Below are positions 38,161 to 48,869 of a DNA stretch of 64,000 nt, piece after piece. Each line of letters begins with the position of its first letter. The stretch's first letter is position 1. The translations under genes were made by a program, and so were the position numbers. Origin of the DNA: Clostridiales bacterium (GTDB taxonomy: Bacteria; Bacillota; Clostridia; Lachnospirales; Lachnospiraceae); the NCBI GenBank assembly GCA_021199255.1, contig JAJQIK010000072.1, positions 1 to 64,000 on the forward strand, written 5' to 3'. The notes below the pieces were generated by a model, which saw only the letters and a program-made list of their open reading frames with translations, was not told the DNA's origin and did no database searches.

Positions 38161-39252
38161 GTGATACAAGTGGAAAATTTAGTTAAGAAGTATGGAAATC
38201 ATACCGCGGTAGACCAGTTGTCTTTTACGGTGGAAAAGGGGCAGATTTATGGCTTCTTAGGACCTAACGGCGCCGGTAAATCTACTACGATGAATATAAT
38301 TACCGGTTATATTGCCGCAAGCAGCGGTACAGTCAGTATCAATGGATATGATATTCTGAAGGAGCCGGTAAAGGCCAAAAAATGTATTGGCTATCTGCCG
38401 GAGGTTCCGCCTTTGTATAGCGATATGACAGTGCGGGAATATCTGGCGTTTGTGGCGGAGCTGAAAAAGATTCCCAGGAAGGAAAGAAAAGAGCATCTGG
38501 AAGAAATCATCGATCGGATACAGTTAGGCGATGTGGCCGACAGGCTGATCCGCAATCTGTCCAAGGGATATAAGCAGCGTGTGGGGTTGGCGCAGGCGTT
38601 GATCGGTTATCCGGAGATTATTATTTTAGACGAGCCCATGGTAGGTCTGGATCCCAAGCAGATTATTGAGATGAGGGATTTGATTAAGGGGCTGGCCAAA
38701 GAGCATACCGTCATTTTGAGCTCTCATATTTTATCGGAGGTCAGCGCGGTATGCGACCATATTATGATTATTTCGAAAGGAAAGCTGGTGGCAAGCGGGT
38801 CGCCGGAACAATTACAGGAGATGATGCAGGGCGGTTCGGAACTGGAGGTTACCGTGATGGGCGATGAAGCGCAGGCGGAAGCTGTATTGAAGGAGATGGA
38901 ACTGATCGAATCTTATACCTTTGAACAGGCGGAGGAATCCAACTGCGTCAGAATACGGATTGTATCGAAGGAAAATCTTGATATCCGCCGGGAATTGTCC
39001 GTGGCGTTATCCGGCGCGCAACTGCCGATTTTATCCATGAACAGGCGGGAAAAAACGTTGGAGGATATTTTCCTGGAATTGACCGATACACAGGAGGAAG
39101 AAATACAGGAAGAAGCTGCAAAGGCGGACGACGACTCAGATGCTGTGGACAGTGACGCGCAGGCGGGGCAGGAAGCCGGTCAATCCGAAGAGGACGCCCA
39201 TGACACGGTAGACGCGGAGAAGGAGGAAACGGACAATGATAGCGATTTATAA
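38161..39252 (+). CDS. ABC transporter ATP-binding protein (GldA-like exporter subunit)
   Basis: 363 residues. GTG 38161 is chosen because GGGAGG (38148-38153) precedes it; an earlier TTG lies upstream of that site. Walker A GPNGAGKST (about 35-43), signature LSKGYKQRVGLAQAL, Walker B IIILDEPMVGLD. The C-terminal 40 residues are acidic. It overlaps the permease gene by 17 bp. The family moves unknown substrates; pairing with a GldF/GldG-type permease is the usual arrangement. Confidence 0.92.
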   Translation: MIQVENLVKKYGNHTAVDQLSFTVEKGQIYGFLGPNGAGKSTTMNIITGYIAASSGTVSINGYDILKEPVKAKKCIGYLPEVPPLYSDMTVREYLAFVAELKKIPRKERKEHLEEIIDRIQLGDVADRLIRNLSKGYKQRVGLAQALIGYPEIIILDEPMVGLDPKQIIEMRDLIKGLAKEHTVILSSHILSEVSAVCDHIMIISKGKLVASGSPEQLQEMMQGGSELEVTVMGDEAQAEAVLKEMELIESYTFEQAEESNCVRIRIVSKENLDIRRELSVALSGAQLPILSMNRREKTLEDIFLELTDTQEEEIQEEAAKADDDSDAVDSDAQAGQEAGQSEEDAHDTVDAEKEETDNDSDL

Positions 39253-41359
39253 GAGAGATTTAAAAGCCTTCTTTCATTCCTTTGTGGGGTGGCTGTTTGT
39301 GGCTGCAACCCTTTTTATGATGGGGATTTATTTTACCGTGTTTAATATGCTGGCAGGATATCCGACCATATCATACGTGCTGCAAAGTATTGTGTTTTTA
39401 TTTATTATCACGATACCGATTCTGACGATGCGTAGTCTTTCGGAGGATCGGAAATACAAAACAGACCAGTTAATTCTGACGGCTCCGGTGTCGGTGGGCA
39501 GGATTGTGATGGGCAAGTATCTGGCTCTGGTAACAGTGCTGGCAATTCCCACGATTGTGATCGGCTTGACGCCTTTGGCTTTGATGCAGGCGGGAGAGTT
39601 CCAACTGGGGATCTCTTATTCTTCCCTGCTGGGATTTTTCCTCTATGGCTGTCTGGCGCTGGCGATCGGTTTATTTCTTTCTTCTTTGACGGAGAGTGTG
39701 GTGATCGCCGCCGTTCTGACTATAGTCGCTTTGTTTCTGGGCTATATTATGTCCGGGCTTTGCAGTATTCTGTCAAGCTCCGGCACGACGCTGTTTACGG
39801 ATATTCTGGTTAAGATATTAGATTGCCTTGATATGGTGGGCAGATTTGATATGCTGTCCGGCGGTTATTTTCAGATAGAGGCGGTAGCCTATTATGTGAC
39901 CTTTACCGCGTTTGTCTTATTCTGTACGACGCAGTCTATCCAAAAGAGAAGATACAGCGTTTCCGGCAGAGGAATCAGGCTGGGTGCATACAGTGTAAGC
40001 GCGGTTCTGGTTATGGCGGCGCTTACCATTGCGGTCAATCTTGGACTGAATTATGTGCCGGATCAGTATACTTCTTTTGATGTGACTGCCAATAAAATTT
40101 ATACGCTTACAGACGATACGAAGGAAATGCTGTCTGGACTGACAGAGGATATTACGATTTATGTGCTGGCGGAGGAGGCCTCTAAGGATGAGGATCTGGA
40201 CAAAACGCTGACGCAGATGGAAAATCTGTCCGGGCATATTCAGGTGGAGTATATCAGCCCGGTGGCAAATCCGAAATTTTATTATAATTATACCAGCGAG
40301 GAGCCCACGGATAACAGCCTGATTGTGGAAGGCTCTGTTAACAGTACGGTTGTGGATTATAATACGATTTATACCTACGAGCTGAATTATACCTCGTACA
40401 GCTATGAAATCACCGGATATGACGGGGAAGGGCAGCTTGCGTCTGCGATTGCCTATGTGACAACGGAGGATATCCCGAAATTTTATATCACAACGGGGCA
40501 TGGCGAGCTGGAGTTTGAGGAGACCTTTTTAAATGCCCTGACTAAGGAAAATGTAACCTATGAGGAATTGGCGCTGTATACGGTAGATGAAATCCCGGCA
40601 GATGCCCAGGGCGTTATTATCAACGCGCCCACCAGCGATTTTTCCGCGGAAGACGCGGATAAGGTTATCGCTTATTTGGAACAGGGGGGCAACGCGTTTT
40701 TGCTGCCTACCTATACGCAGGAGAGCATGGATAACTTTGAGCGCATCTTAGATTATTACGGGGTTGCCCTGGTGGACGGCATGATTGTGGAGGGAGACCG
40801 CAATTACTATTACCAGAGCCCCTATTATCTGTTCCCGGAAATCGCCTATGACGAGGTGACTGAGAGGATTGCGGACGGGACGGTATTCGCGCCTCTTTCC
40901 AGAGGCTTGTCCTATGACGAAGAGGAGAGCAGCGTTTATTATACGCCGCTTTTGACCACCAGCGATGCTTCTTTCAGCAAGGTTGACATATCCGATGCGG
41001 GAAATTATACGAAGTCGGCAGAGGATATTGACGGCCCCTTTGTAATCGCCCTGAAGGCGGAGAAAACCACGGACGGAGGGGAGGTTTCCCAGGCATTGAT
41101 TGTGGCCAATGAAAGTATGTTCACCACCATGGCGGACGATATGGCGCCCGGATACAACCTTAAGCTTTTCAGCAGTATGATCAGCGCCTTGGCGGAGCAT
41201 GAACAGTCGGTTGCGATTCCTGCTAAGAGCTTTGAAATCAGCAGTCTGATTTTCAGTGCGCAGACCGTTTATCTGGTAGGAATCGTTGCCATTTTCATTC
41301 TGCCCATCGGCGCGCTGATCGCAGGATTTATCATCTGGCTGAAACGGCGTAAAAAATAA
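39236..41359 (+). CDS. ABC-2 permease fused to GldG-like extracellular domain
   Basis: 707 residues. The first 240 residues are an ABC-2-type permease with six membrane spans (KAFFHSFVGWLFVAATLFMM, SIVFLFIITIPILTMRSLSE and others). After a further span (SVSAVLVMAALTIAVNLGL) comes the GldG-like region (NKIYTLTDDTKEMLSGLTED, YVLAEEASKDEDLDKTLTQM), and a last span LVGIVAIFILPIGALIAGFI anchors the end. Separate GldF and GldG in Bacteroidetes are fused here. Substrate unknown. A terminator follows. Confidence 0.88.
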   Translation: MIAIYKRDLKAFFHSFVGWLFVAATLFMMGIYFTVFNMLAGYPTISYVLQSIVFLFIITIPILTMRSLSEDRKYKTDQLILTAPVSVGRIVMGKYLALVTVLAIPTIVIGLTPLALMQAGEFQLGISYSSLLGFFLYGCLALAIGLFLSSLTESVVIAAVLTIVALFLGYIMSGLCSILSSSGTTLFTDILVKILDCLDMVGRFDMLSGGYFQIEAVAYYVTFTAFVLFCTTQSIQKRRYSVSGRGIRLGAYSVSAVLVMAALTIAVNLGLNYVPDQYTSFDVTANKIYTLTDDTKEMLSGLTEDITIYVLAEEASKDEDLDKTLTQMENLSGHIQVEYISPVANPKFYYNYTSEEPTDNSLIVEGSVNSTVVDYNTIYTYELNYTSYSYEITGYDGEGQLASAIAYVTTEDIPKFYITTGHGELEFEETFLNALTKENVTYEELALYTVDEIPADAQGVIINAPTSDFSAEDADKVIAYLEQGGNAFLLPTYTQESMDNFERILDYYGVALVDGMIVEGDRNYYYQSPYYLFPEIAYDEVTERIADGTVFAPLSRGLSYDEEESSVYYTPLLTTSDASFSKVDISDAGNYTKSAEDIDGPFVIALKAEKTTDGGEVSQALIVANESMFTTMADDMAPGYNLKLFSSMISALAEHEQSVAIPAKSFEISSLIFSAQTVYLVGIVAIFILPIGALIAGFIIWLKRRKK

Positions 41360-41390
41360 AAGAGGCTCATTGTTTTAAATTGGCTTGATT

Positions 41391-41439
41391 TCCCCGTAAG
41401 TTTGTGTAAAAATAAACATGTCTGCTTACGGGGATTTTT
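41391..41439 (+). terminator. Rho-independent terminator after the exporter operon
   Basis: TCCCCGTAAG / CTTACGGGGA stem with a 24-base loop and five T (41435-41439). Confidence 0.88.
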
Positions 41440-41511
41440 GTGTGAATACATTGTGAAAATATTAACATAAATCCCGGTCCGCGGGAATAAACAAAAAGGC
41501 GTGGTATATGT

Positions 41512-42984
41512 ATGAGAGGAATGGATACGCAGGTTCGCAGGAACAGACAGCGAATCTTTAAGGAAGTGGCTAATCTGGCATATCATTCGGAAAATTTAAA
41601 GGACGATATTGAAGCGCTTCCCTATAAGATTGTAGATTATGATGAATCCGAATATGAGAGTATTTATAGAGAGCGGGCGATTGTCCGCGAAAGAATCAGG
41701 CTGGCCATGGGCTTATCGCTCCGCCCGGAAAATCAGCCGGTTCACTTAACTCAGGGGCTGGAAGAAAGCAATATATCGGAGAAATATTATGAGCCCCCGC
41801 TGATGCAGGTGATTCCATCTGCCTGTAACGCCTGTCCGGAGAATTGTTATCATGTGACGGATCTTTGTATGGGCTGCGTGGCGCACCCTTGCAGGGAGGT
41901 GTGTCCCAGAGGCGCTATTTCCATGAAAAACGGCAAATCTGTCATTGATCAGGAGAAGTGCATTAAATGCGGTAAATGCAAAGCGGTCTGTCCTTACGAC
42001 GCGATTTCCCATCAGGTAAGACCCTGCGCGGCCGCCTGCGGAGTGAATGCCATTAAGAATGACGACAAGAAAAGGGCGGTTATCGATAATGAGTTATGTG
42101 TCTCCTGCGGTCAATGCATGGTAAGCTGCCCGTTTGGCGCGATTGCGGATAAGTCCCAGATTTTCCAGTTGATTCGGGCAATGCAGTCCGGATATAAAAT
42201 TATTGCGCAGGTGGCGCCGGCCTTTGCGGGACAGTTTGGCCCGGAGGTCACTCCGGATATGTTTAAGACCGCTTTAAAGGAGTTAGGCTTTTACGATGTC
42301 TATGAAACGGCCATAGGAGCCGATATGGGAGCCATGGCGGAGGCGGAGCATTATGCCGGGGAGGTGGCCACCGGCAATCTGCCCTTCAGCCTGACGTCCT
42401 GTTGTCCCTCATGGTCTGTACTGGCGAAGAAATTTTTCCCGGAAACCATAGACAAGATATCCAATGCGCTGACTCCTATGGTGGCGACTGCCCGTGTGAT
42501 TAAGGCGGAGCACCCGGACGCGAAGGTAGTCTTTATCGGACCCTGCGCTTCCAAGAAGTTGGAGGCCTCCAGAAGAACCATTCGTTCCGATGTGGATTTC
42601 GTCATTACCTTTGAGGAATTGGCGGGTATTTTTGAGGCCAGAGGAATCATGCTGAAGGAAATTCAGGCGATGGACGCATTAAAGGGCGCTACTGGAGCCG
42701 GACGCGGATATGGCGTTGCGGGCGGCGTGGCCAGCGCTATTGAAGAATGTGTGCGGGAATACTACCCCGATGTGGAGGTCAATATCGAGCACGCGGAGGG
42801 TCTTTCAGAATGTAAAAAGATGCTGATGCTGGCCAAGGCGGGCAAGAAGAATGGCTGCCTGATCGAAGGAATGGCCTGCCCGGGAGGCTGCGTTGCCGGA
42901 GCTGGTACCAATATTCCGATAGCCGTTGCCGCGAAAGCGGTGGGGGCTTTCCAGAACGCGGCGGATAAGAAGCTGCCGGAATAA
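41512..42984 (+). CDS. Monomeric [FeFe] hydrogenase (group B-type)
   Basis: 490 residues. N-terminal helices, then ferredoxin-like [4Fe-4S] clusters (CNACPENC, CMGCVAHPCREVCP, CIKCGKCKAVCP, CVSCGQCMVSCP). H-cluster motifs: TSCCPSW at about residue 294, GPCASKKLEA, and EGMACPGGCVAGAGTNIP, with the cysteines that hold the [4Fe-4S] and 2Fe sites. In the group B type the second motif is G-P-C-A-S-K instead of M-P-C. These cytosolic enzymes interconvert H2 and protons in fermenting Clostridia. The physiological partner is unknown. Start ATG 41512; 41521 is an alternative. Confidence 0.92.
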   Translation: MRGMDTQVRRNRQRIFKEVANLAYHSENLKDDIEALPYKIVDYDESEYESIYRERAIVRERIRLAMGLSLRPENQPVHLTQGLEESNISEKYYEPPLMQVIPSACNACPENCYHVTDLCMGCVAHPCREVCPRGAISMKNGKSVIDQEKCIKCGKCKAVCPYDAISHQVRPCAAACGVNAIKNDDKKRAVIDNELCVSCGQCMVSCPFGAIADKSQIFQLIRAMQSGYKIIAQVAPAFAGQFGPEVTPDMFKTALKELGFYDVYETAIGADMGAMAEAEHYAGEVATGNLPFSLTSCCPSWSVLAKKFFPETIDKISNALTPMVATARVIKAEHPDAKVVFIGPCASKKLEASRRTIRSDVDFVITFEELAGIFEARGIMLKEIQAMDALKGATGAGRGYGVAGGVASAIEECVREYYPDVEVNIEHAEGLSECKKMLMLAKAGKKNGCLIEGMACPGGCVAGAGTNIPIAVAAKAVGAFQNAADKKLPE

Positions 42985-43035
42985 AAAGAAAGGGTGCAGT
43001 CGGAAAAGGCTTAAGGACTGCAAGTGGAGGAAAGA

Positions 43036-44502
43036 ATGCAAAAAATCAGGACAAGATACGCGCCCAGCCCTACCGGACGTATGCACGTGGGAAATCTCAG
43101 AACCGCATTATATGCGTATTTGATTACCAAGCATGAGGGCGGAGATTTTATTTTAAGAATAGAGGACACCGATCAGGAACGCTATGTGGAGGGGGCGGTG
43201 GAGATTATTTACCGAACCTTGGAACAGACAGGACTGATTCATGACGAGGGGCCGGATAAAGACGGAGGCGTGGGGCCTTATGTGCAGAGCGAACGCCAGA
43301 AGCAGGGACTTTATCTTAAGTACGCCCAGGAATTAATCCGCAAGGGAGAGGCCTATTATTGCTTCTGCGATAAAGAAAGGCTGGCGGGGCTGACCCAGAC
43401 CGTAGCGGGGAAAGAGATTAATGTCTACGACAAGCACTGCCTGCATTTGTCAAAGGAAGAAATAGAGGCCAACCTGGCGGCCGGAAAGCCCTATGTGATC
43501 CGGCAGAACAATCCGACGGAGGGCACCACGACCTTCCATGATGATATCTACGGTGATATCACGGTGGACAACGCGGAGCTTGACGATATGATTCTGATTA
43601 AATCAGACGGTTATCCAACCTATAATTTCGCCAACGTAGTGGACGATCATTTGATGGGAATTACGCATGTGGTAAGAGGAAACGAGTACCTTTCTTCCTC
43701 GCCTAAATACAATCGTCTTTATGAAGCCTTTGGCTGGGAGGTGCCGGAATATATTCACTGTCCGTTGATTACAGATGAAAATCATCAGAAGCTTTCCAAG
43801 CGCTGCGGCCATTCCTCCTATGAAGATCTGATTGCCCAGGGCTTTTTGTCGGAGGCTGTGGTAAATTTTGTGGCGCTGCTTGGCTGGAGCCCGGAGGATA
43901 ACAACGAAATTTTTACGTTAGAAGAACTGGTTCGGAAATTTGATTACCATCACCTGTCCAAATCTCCGGCAGTATTTGATTATACCAAGCTGAAGTGGAT
44001 GAACGGAGAGTATATAAAGGCTATGGATTTTGACAGGTTCTATGCAATGGCGGAGCCTTATCTGAAGGAAGTGATCACCAAGGATCTGGATCTTAAGAAG
44101 ATTGCCGCCATGGTGAAGACCAGGATCGAGGTCTTCCCGGATATCAGGGAGCATATAGACTTTTTCGAACAGCTTCCGGAATATGATGTGCAGATGTATA
44201 CCCATAAAAAGATGAAAACCAATGGCGAGACTTCTTTAGAGGTTTTGACGGAGCTTCTGCCTGTGCTGGAGGCGCAGGAGGATTACAGCAACGACGCGTT
44301 GTATCAGACGCTGTCCGCTTATGTGGAGCAGAAGGGATGTAAGAACGGTTATGTGATGTGGCCTGTCAGAACGGCCGTGTCCGGCAGGCAGATGACGCCG
44401 GGGGGAGCCACAGAACTGATGGAGATTTTAGGGAAGGATGAGTCCCTTTCGAGAATACGCAAGGGAATCGAGAAGCTGCGGAATGTCTCAGCGAATCAGT
44501 AA
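43036..44502 (+). CDS. gltX: Glutamyl-tRNA synthetase
   Basis: 488 residues from ATG 43036 (TGGAGGAA upstream; a GTG at 43024 is an alternative). Class I HIGH-like motif [11 protein letters not shown] at the N-terminus and KLSKR for KMSKS at about residue 256. Charges tRNA-Glu in the cytoplasm. Length is normal. No T-box leader is seen upstream. Confidence 0.96.
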   Translation: MQKIRTRYAPSPTGRMHVGNLRTALYAYLITKHEGGDFILRIEDTDQERYVEGAVEIIYRTLEQTGLIHDEGPDKDGGVGPYVQSERQKQGLYLKYAQELIRKGEAYYCFCDKERLAGLTQTVAGKEINVYDKHCLHLSKEEIEANLAAGKPYVIRQNNPTEGTTTFHDDIYGDITVDNAELDDMILIKSDGYPTYNFANVVDDHLMGITHVVRGNEYLSSSPKYNRLYEAFGWEVPEYIHCPLITDENHQKLSKRCGHSSYEDLIAQGFLSEAVVNFVALLGWSPEDNNEIFTLEELVRKFDYHHLSKSPAVFDYTKLKWMNGEYIKAMDFDRFYAMAEPYLKEVITKDLDLKKIAAMVKTRIEVFPDIREHIDFFEQLPEYDVQMYTHKKMKTNGETSLEVLTELLPVLEAQEDYSNDALYQTLSAYVEQKGCKNGYVMWPVRTAVSGRQMTPGGATELMEILGKDESLSRIRKGIEKLRNVSANQ

Positions 44503-46366
44503 TCCGAATCAGGAAAACGCAATCAGGCACTTTGCCGGGCCGGCGGTTATCTTAGCCGGCCCCGGCAGCGGCAAAACCTATGTTACCGTTCAACGTATCC
44601 GACATCTCATCACACATCATGGCGTCGATCCCGCGCACATTCTGGTGATTACCTTTACCAGGGCTGCCGTTGTGGAAATGCGGGAACGCTTTTTTCATCT
44701 TATGGAGCCCGAAAAACCGCCTGTATGGTTCGGCACCTTTCATGCCGTATTCTATCACATTCTGAAACAATCGGCGCTGTATCGCGATTATACCATTATT
44801 ACCGAATCCGGAAAAAGAAAACTGCTCAAAAATATTGTGCAGATGCATAAGCGTTTCAGGGATATCAAAGAGGAGGATTACGACAGGCTTCTGGCAGGAA
44901 TCAGCGGCATAAAAAACGCGTCCCGTCCCATGCCTGCATCTTTCGACAGGGAGCGGACAGAGGGCTGGCTTTCGGAGGCGGAGATTCCCCTGGCCGAACT
45001 GTCCAGGGAGGATTTTGCCTTTCTTATATCGGAATATCAGAGGTATCTGCGGGAATTTGGGCAAATGGATTTTGACGATATTGCGATTGATTGCGAGGCG
45101 CTTTTGACGCAGAACAGGGCTGTTCTCCAGAAATGGCAGTCCCGGTTCCGCTATATTCTGATTGATGAGTTTCAGGATATTGCTCCTGGGCAGTACCGTA
45201 TCATGAAGCTGCTGGCTGCGCCGGAAAACAACATTTTTATCGTGGGGGACGACGATCAGTCTATTTACAGGTTCCGCGGGGCAAGCCCTGCCAATATGCG
45301 GCGCTTTGTAAAGGATTACCCACAAGCCCGGCAGATACTGCTCAATGTTAATTACCGCTGCCATCAACAGATCGTGGAAGCGTCTTTAGCCGTAGTGGGA
45401 GAGAATAAAGAGCGTTTTGTGAAGAAGATAGAGTCCAGCCACAGGGACGGTGATGGCGTATGCTGTCATATCTTTGACACGAAGGAGGAGGAGCAGGCAT
45501 ATTTGACGGACAGGCTGAAAGAAGAGCTGAGTTGTCAAACGCTGCGGCAGTCAGCCCTTATTTGCAGAACCAATTACGACTGTGCCCTTTGGGCGCAGCT
45601 TTTGGCACAAAACAAAATACCGTATCGGTTAAAAGATGCGCCGAAGAGCCTTTTTTCCCATTTTGTGATTCAGGATCTGTCGGCATATCTGGCGCTGGCG
45701 GCCGGGAGCAGGAAGCGAAGCCTGTTTTTGCGTATTATGAACCGTCCGGCGCGTTATCTCAGGAGAGACAGTCTGGAGGGGGAGGAGGTATCGGAGCAGG
45801 CATGGAAGGCTTATTACCGGGATATGCCTGAGATACAGGACAGAATAGAAGAACTGTTCCGGGGGCTGGAAAGGCTTCGCAGCATGAAGCTTTGTCTGGC
45901 TGTCCGTTATATCAGAAGGGTTTTGGGATACGATTCCTATCTGATCGATAAATATGGGAAGGAACAGGCCAAAGCCCTGCTGCGGACGGCGGATGAGTTT
46001 CAGGAATTGGTCAGCCCCTTTGCCGCTTATGGGGAACTGGAGCGTTATCGACAGGAATATGAGGAAACGTTAAGCTGTCGCAGGGAGAATGGAGGGAAGG
46101 CCGCTGGCGGTGAGGAACAGGGAATTGAACTGCTTACCATGCACGCCTCTAAGGGTCTGGAATATGACAGCGTTTATCTGCCCGGCTGTACGGAGGGCAG
46201 AATCCCATCTCAAAAGGCAGAAACAGAGGAGGATCTGGAGGAAGAAAGGCGTATGTTTTACGTGGCAATGACGCGGGCAAAAAAGAATCTGTATATCAGC
46301 GCGGTGAAAGGAAAAACCGGAAAAGAAATCCCTTCCCGGTTTTTAAATCCGCTCTGTAAAACATGA
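44483..46366 (+). CDS. UvrD/PcrA-family superfamily 1 DNA helicase
   Basis: 627 residues. ATG 44483 lies in the last codons of gltX; ATG 44438 is upstream in the same frame. Q-motif [10 protein letters not shown], Walker A AGPGSGKT, motif [16 protein letters not shown], motif [15 protein letters not shown], motif [20 protein letters not shown], motif [19 protein letters not shown]. Repair and replication helicase moving 3'-5' on single strands. Slightly shorter than PcrA (about 730), with a compact C-terminus. Confidence 0.92.
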   Translation: MSQRISNPNQENAIRHFAGPAVILAGPGSGKTYVTVQRIRHLITHHGVDPAHILVITFTRAAVVEMRERFFHLMEPEKPPVWFGTFHAVFYHILKQSALYRDYTIITESGKRKLLKNIVQMHKRFRDIKEEDYDRLLAGISGIKNASRPMPASFDRERTEGWLSEAEIPLAELSREDFAFLISEYQRYLREFGQMDFDDIAIDCEALLTQNRAVLQKWQSRFRYILIDEFQDIAPGQYRIMKLLAAPENNIFIVGDDDQSIYRFRGASPANMRRFVKDYPQARQILLNVNYRCHQQIVEASLAVVGENKERFVKKIESSHRDGDGVCCHIFDTKEEEQAYLTDRLKEELSCQTLRQSALICRTNYDCALWAQLLAQNKIPYRLKDAPKSLFSHFVIQDLSAYLALAAGSRKRSLFLRIMNRPARYLRRDSLEGEEVSEQAWKAYYRDMPEIQDRIEELFRGLERLRSMKLCLAVRYIRRVLGYDSYLIDKYGKEQAKALLRTADEFQELVSPFAAYGELERYRQEYEETLSCRRENGGKAAGGEEQGIELLTMHASKGLEYDSVYLPGCTEGRIPSQKAETEEDLEEERRMFYVAMTRAKKNLYISAVKGKTGKEIPSRFLNPLCKT

Positions 46367-46386
46367 TAGCCCGGCAGACGGCTTTC

Positions 46387-46728
46387 TCAGGTGGCCTCTT
46401 CCCCGTCCTCTACCAATTCATCAAATTCAGAGGCGTCCAAATATTCGTCGAAAGCATCTGCCACAGCCTCGTACTCCGCGTCATTTTCAATATATTCCAG
46501 TTTCGGTTCCTCATTGGGGTCGGCGGGGTTTTCGCTGTAACGGTAAAACCAGACTTCGCCGTCCGCATTTTCGCCCTTTTCATCAAGCGGAAGCAGTACG
46601 ATATAGTCCTGTCGGGAGACAGTCAATATGGTAACGATGGCGCAGGTGACAGAAGTGCCGTCCTCTAGGTCTAATTCCACCGTCATTTCTTCCGCATCAT
46701 AGCTGTTGTCGGTGACGTTTGTGCTCAT
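46387..46728 (-). CDS. DUF1292 family protein
   Basis: 113 residues on the minus strand, convergent with the helicase gene. The core MTVELDLEDGTSVTCAIVTI, ILTVSRQDYIVLLPLD, GEVWFYRYSENPADPNEEPK is DUF1292; the product is very acidic. Members are small cytosolic Firmicute proteins of unknown function, often beside ruvX or mreB genes. Ribosome site GGAGGAGC before ATG 46728. Confidence 0.88.
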   Translation of the reverse strand: MSTNVTDNSYDAEEMTVELDLEDGTSVTCAIVTILTVSRQDYIVLLPLDEKGENADGEVWFYRYSENPADPNEEPKLEYIENDAEYEAVADAFDEYLDASEFDELVEDGEEAT

Positions 46729-46892
46729 AATAGCTCCTCCATTCTGAGAATGTTTGTTATTCGTGCAAGTATATTTTACAGAAAGGAATACAGATATTCA
46801 ATCCATAAATAAATTTTTGTACAGAAAAGACGGCTTCTATGGTAAAATAGTCATATTGGCAGATAATAAGACTTGAATCAACGGAGGTTTTC

Positions 46893-48869
46893 ATGCAAAA
46901 AGCGTTTCAGATAGAACGGACACAGGCGTATCCCTTAGGAGTCTGCTTTCAGGCGGAGGGACTACATATTTCCGCAGTCTTTGATCAGAAGGAGCAGGAT
47001 GGGGCGGGAGAAAAAGGCGTGCTGCTCTATGATCAGGAGCACAGGGAGGGCGTCAGGCTCCCTTTCCCGGAAGAATATCGGGTCGGTTCCGTTTATTCCA
47101 TGCTTCTGAAAGGATATCAGGACAGGGCGTGCAGCTATCTGTTCTATCAGGGAGAGGAGCTTTTGCAGGATCCCCGTTGTAAGCAGATAGACAACCCTTA
47201 CCGCTATGGCGAGGCCAGGAAGAGCCTGCCCCGATGCAGGGTACAGGACGTGCGTTATCGCTGGGAGGGGGATTGCAGACCCGCTGTTCCTTATCAGGAT
47301 ATGATTCTCTATTCGCTGCATGTCCGGGGCTTTACCAAACACCGTTCTTCCCAGGTGCGCTGTAAGGGCACCTACGCGGGGATTGTGGAGAAGATTCCCT
47401 ATATGAAGGAGCTGGGGGTCACGTCGGTTCTTCTGATGCCGGCTTATGAATTTGATGAGCTGCTGCCGCTGGAAAGTAACGCGCAGCCCATGTCTATGGA
47501 ACAGGCGGTGGCGTCCTACAGGCAGGAGCTTCCGGCCTCCAGGGAGACGGCGGGAAAAGAGGACGGCTACAGGATTAATTACTGGGGGTACCAGAAGGGG
47601 CTTTACTATATTCCCAAGAGCGGATATGCATACGGCAGGGATGCGGTAACGGAATATAAGGACATGGTCAGGGCAATGCACCAAAACGGCATGGAGGTGC
47701 TGATGCAGTTTTATTTTCCGGCGGAGGTATCTCCTCTGGATATGATGGATATCATGCGCTATTGGGTGACAGAATACCATATAGACGGATTTCAATTGAT
47801 GGGAACCGATCTTCCGGTAGAGCTGTTTGTGCAGGAGCCGCTTCTGTCGGAAACCAAAATCCTTACGGAGCGCCGGTATCACCTGAAGGACGGTTCCTCC
47901 GGACACGGGCGTCCCGCCATGGGCTGGCTGAACGACGGATTTCTCTATGATATGCGGAGATTCTTAAAGGGCGACGACAACCTGATCAATTCCTTTTTGT
48001 TTCATATCCGGCATAATACTCCTGAGGCGCGCGTGGTGAATTACATGGCGAAATGGGACGGCTTCAGGCTGGCCGACCTGGTCAGCTATGACCGTAAGCA
48101 TAACGAGCAAAACGGGGAGGATAATCAGGACGGCAACGACTATAATTGCAGCTGGAATTGCGGCGCAGAGGGCAAAAGCCGTAAGAAAAGTATTCTGAAG
48201 CTGCGGACAAGGCAGATGAAAAACGCCATGTCCCTGCTGTTTCTCTCGCAGGGGACCCCGTTGCTTTACAGCGGAGACGAGTTTGGCAATACGCAGGAGG
48301 GCAACAACAATCCATATTGCCAGGATAACGCAGTTTCCTGGGTGAAATGGAACCGGACGGAAAGCGGCAGGGAATTGCTGGATTATACCAAAATGCTGAT
48401 TCGGCTCAGGAAAGAATATCCTGTTTTACACAGCGCCGAGCCGCTTAGAGGGATGGATTATCTCTCCTGCGGCTATCCGGATCTCTCTTTCCATGGAAAG
48501 GAGGCATGGAGCCCGGATACCGGCCCTGCCAGCAGGACTATGGGACTTCTTTACTGCGGCGCTTACGGGCGGACAAAGGGGGAAAAGGGAGACGATTTGT
48601 TGTATATCGGCGTCAATATGCATTGGATTTCCCATACGCTGGGGCTTCCCCAGCCTCCCAGGGGCAAAATGTGGCAGATGGCCGCCTCCACCTATGAGCG
48701 GGAAGAGGCGGAACCGGCAGGAACGGACAATCCTCAGGAAATCCGGGTGGAGCCCAGAACGATTGAAATCTATACCTTAAGGGACTGCCCGGAGCCGGAG
48801 GGCATGAAGAATAAAAGGAAAGCAAACGCTAAAAATCTGGAACCAAAGGAAGTATCAACGCATGAATAA
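46893..48869 (+). CDS. GH13 isoamylase/debranching-enzyme homologue with degenerate active site
   Basis: 658 residues. CBM48-like N-terminus (FQIERTQAYPLGVCFQAEGL, QDPRCKQIDNPYRYGE), then a GH13 barrel (DMILYSLHVRGFTKH, YRINYWGYQKGLYYIPKSGY) and ending MSLLFLSQGTPLLYSGDEFG with the isoamylase signature. At catalytic region II, the usual G-F-R-x-D becomes GFQLMGTD, replacing the nucleophile Asp by Met; region I is MQFYFPAE instead of D-V-V-x-N-H; region IV has W-D-G for H-D-G. It is probably a non-catalytic glycan-binding or regulatory protein. Overlaps the next gene by 8 bp. RBS ACGGAGG. Confidence 0.85.
   Translation: MQKAFQIERTQAYPLGVCFQAEGLHISAVFDQKEQDGAGEKGVLLYDQEHREGVRLPFPEEYRVGSVYSMLLKGYQDRACSYLFYQGEELLQDPRCKQIDNPYRYGEARKSLPRCRVQDVRYRWEGDCRPAVPYQDMILYSLHVRGFTKHRSSQVRCKGTYAGIVEKIPYMKELGVTSVLLMPAYEFDELLPLESNAQPMSMEQAVASYRQELPASRETAGKEDGYRINYWGYQKGLYYIPKSGYAYGRDAVTEYKDMVRAMHQNGMEVLMQFYFPAEVSPLDMMDIMRYWVTEYHIDGFQLMGTDLPVELFVQEPLLSETKILTERRYHLKDGSSGHGRPAMGWLNDGFLYDMRRFLKGDDNLINSFLFHIRHNTPEARVVNYMAKWDGFRLADLVSYDRKHNEQNGEDNQDGNDYNCSWNCGAEGKSRKKSILKLRTRQMKNAMSLLFLSQGTPLLYSGDEFGNTQEGNNNPYCQDNAVSWVKWNRTESGRELLDYTKMLIRLRKEYPVLHSAEPLRGMDYLSCGYPDLSFHGKEAWSPDTGPASRTMGLLYCGAYGRTKGEKGDDLLYIGVNMHWISHTLGLPQPPRGKMWQMAASTYEREEAEPAGTDNPQEIRVEPRTIEIYTLRDCPEPEGMKNKRKANAKNLEPKEVSTHE

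Noticed and set aside
44552-45367. Long minus-strand frame opposite the UvrD-like helicase
   Set aside because: The plus strand carries all helicase motifs; the minus frame has no recognisable domain or start signal.
46962-47906. 314-codon minus-strand frame opposite the GH13 gene
   Set aside because: Antisense of a well-supported gene in a GC-rich region where stops are rare.
48082-48840. Several plus and minus frames within the GH13 3' half
   Set aside because: Low-complexity Arg/Pro-rich out-of-frame reads of the real gene.
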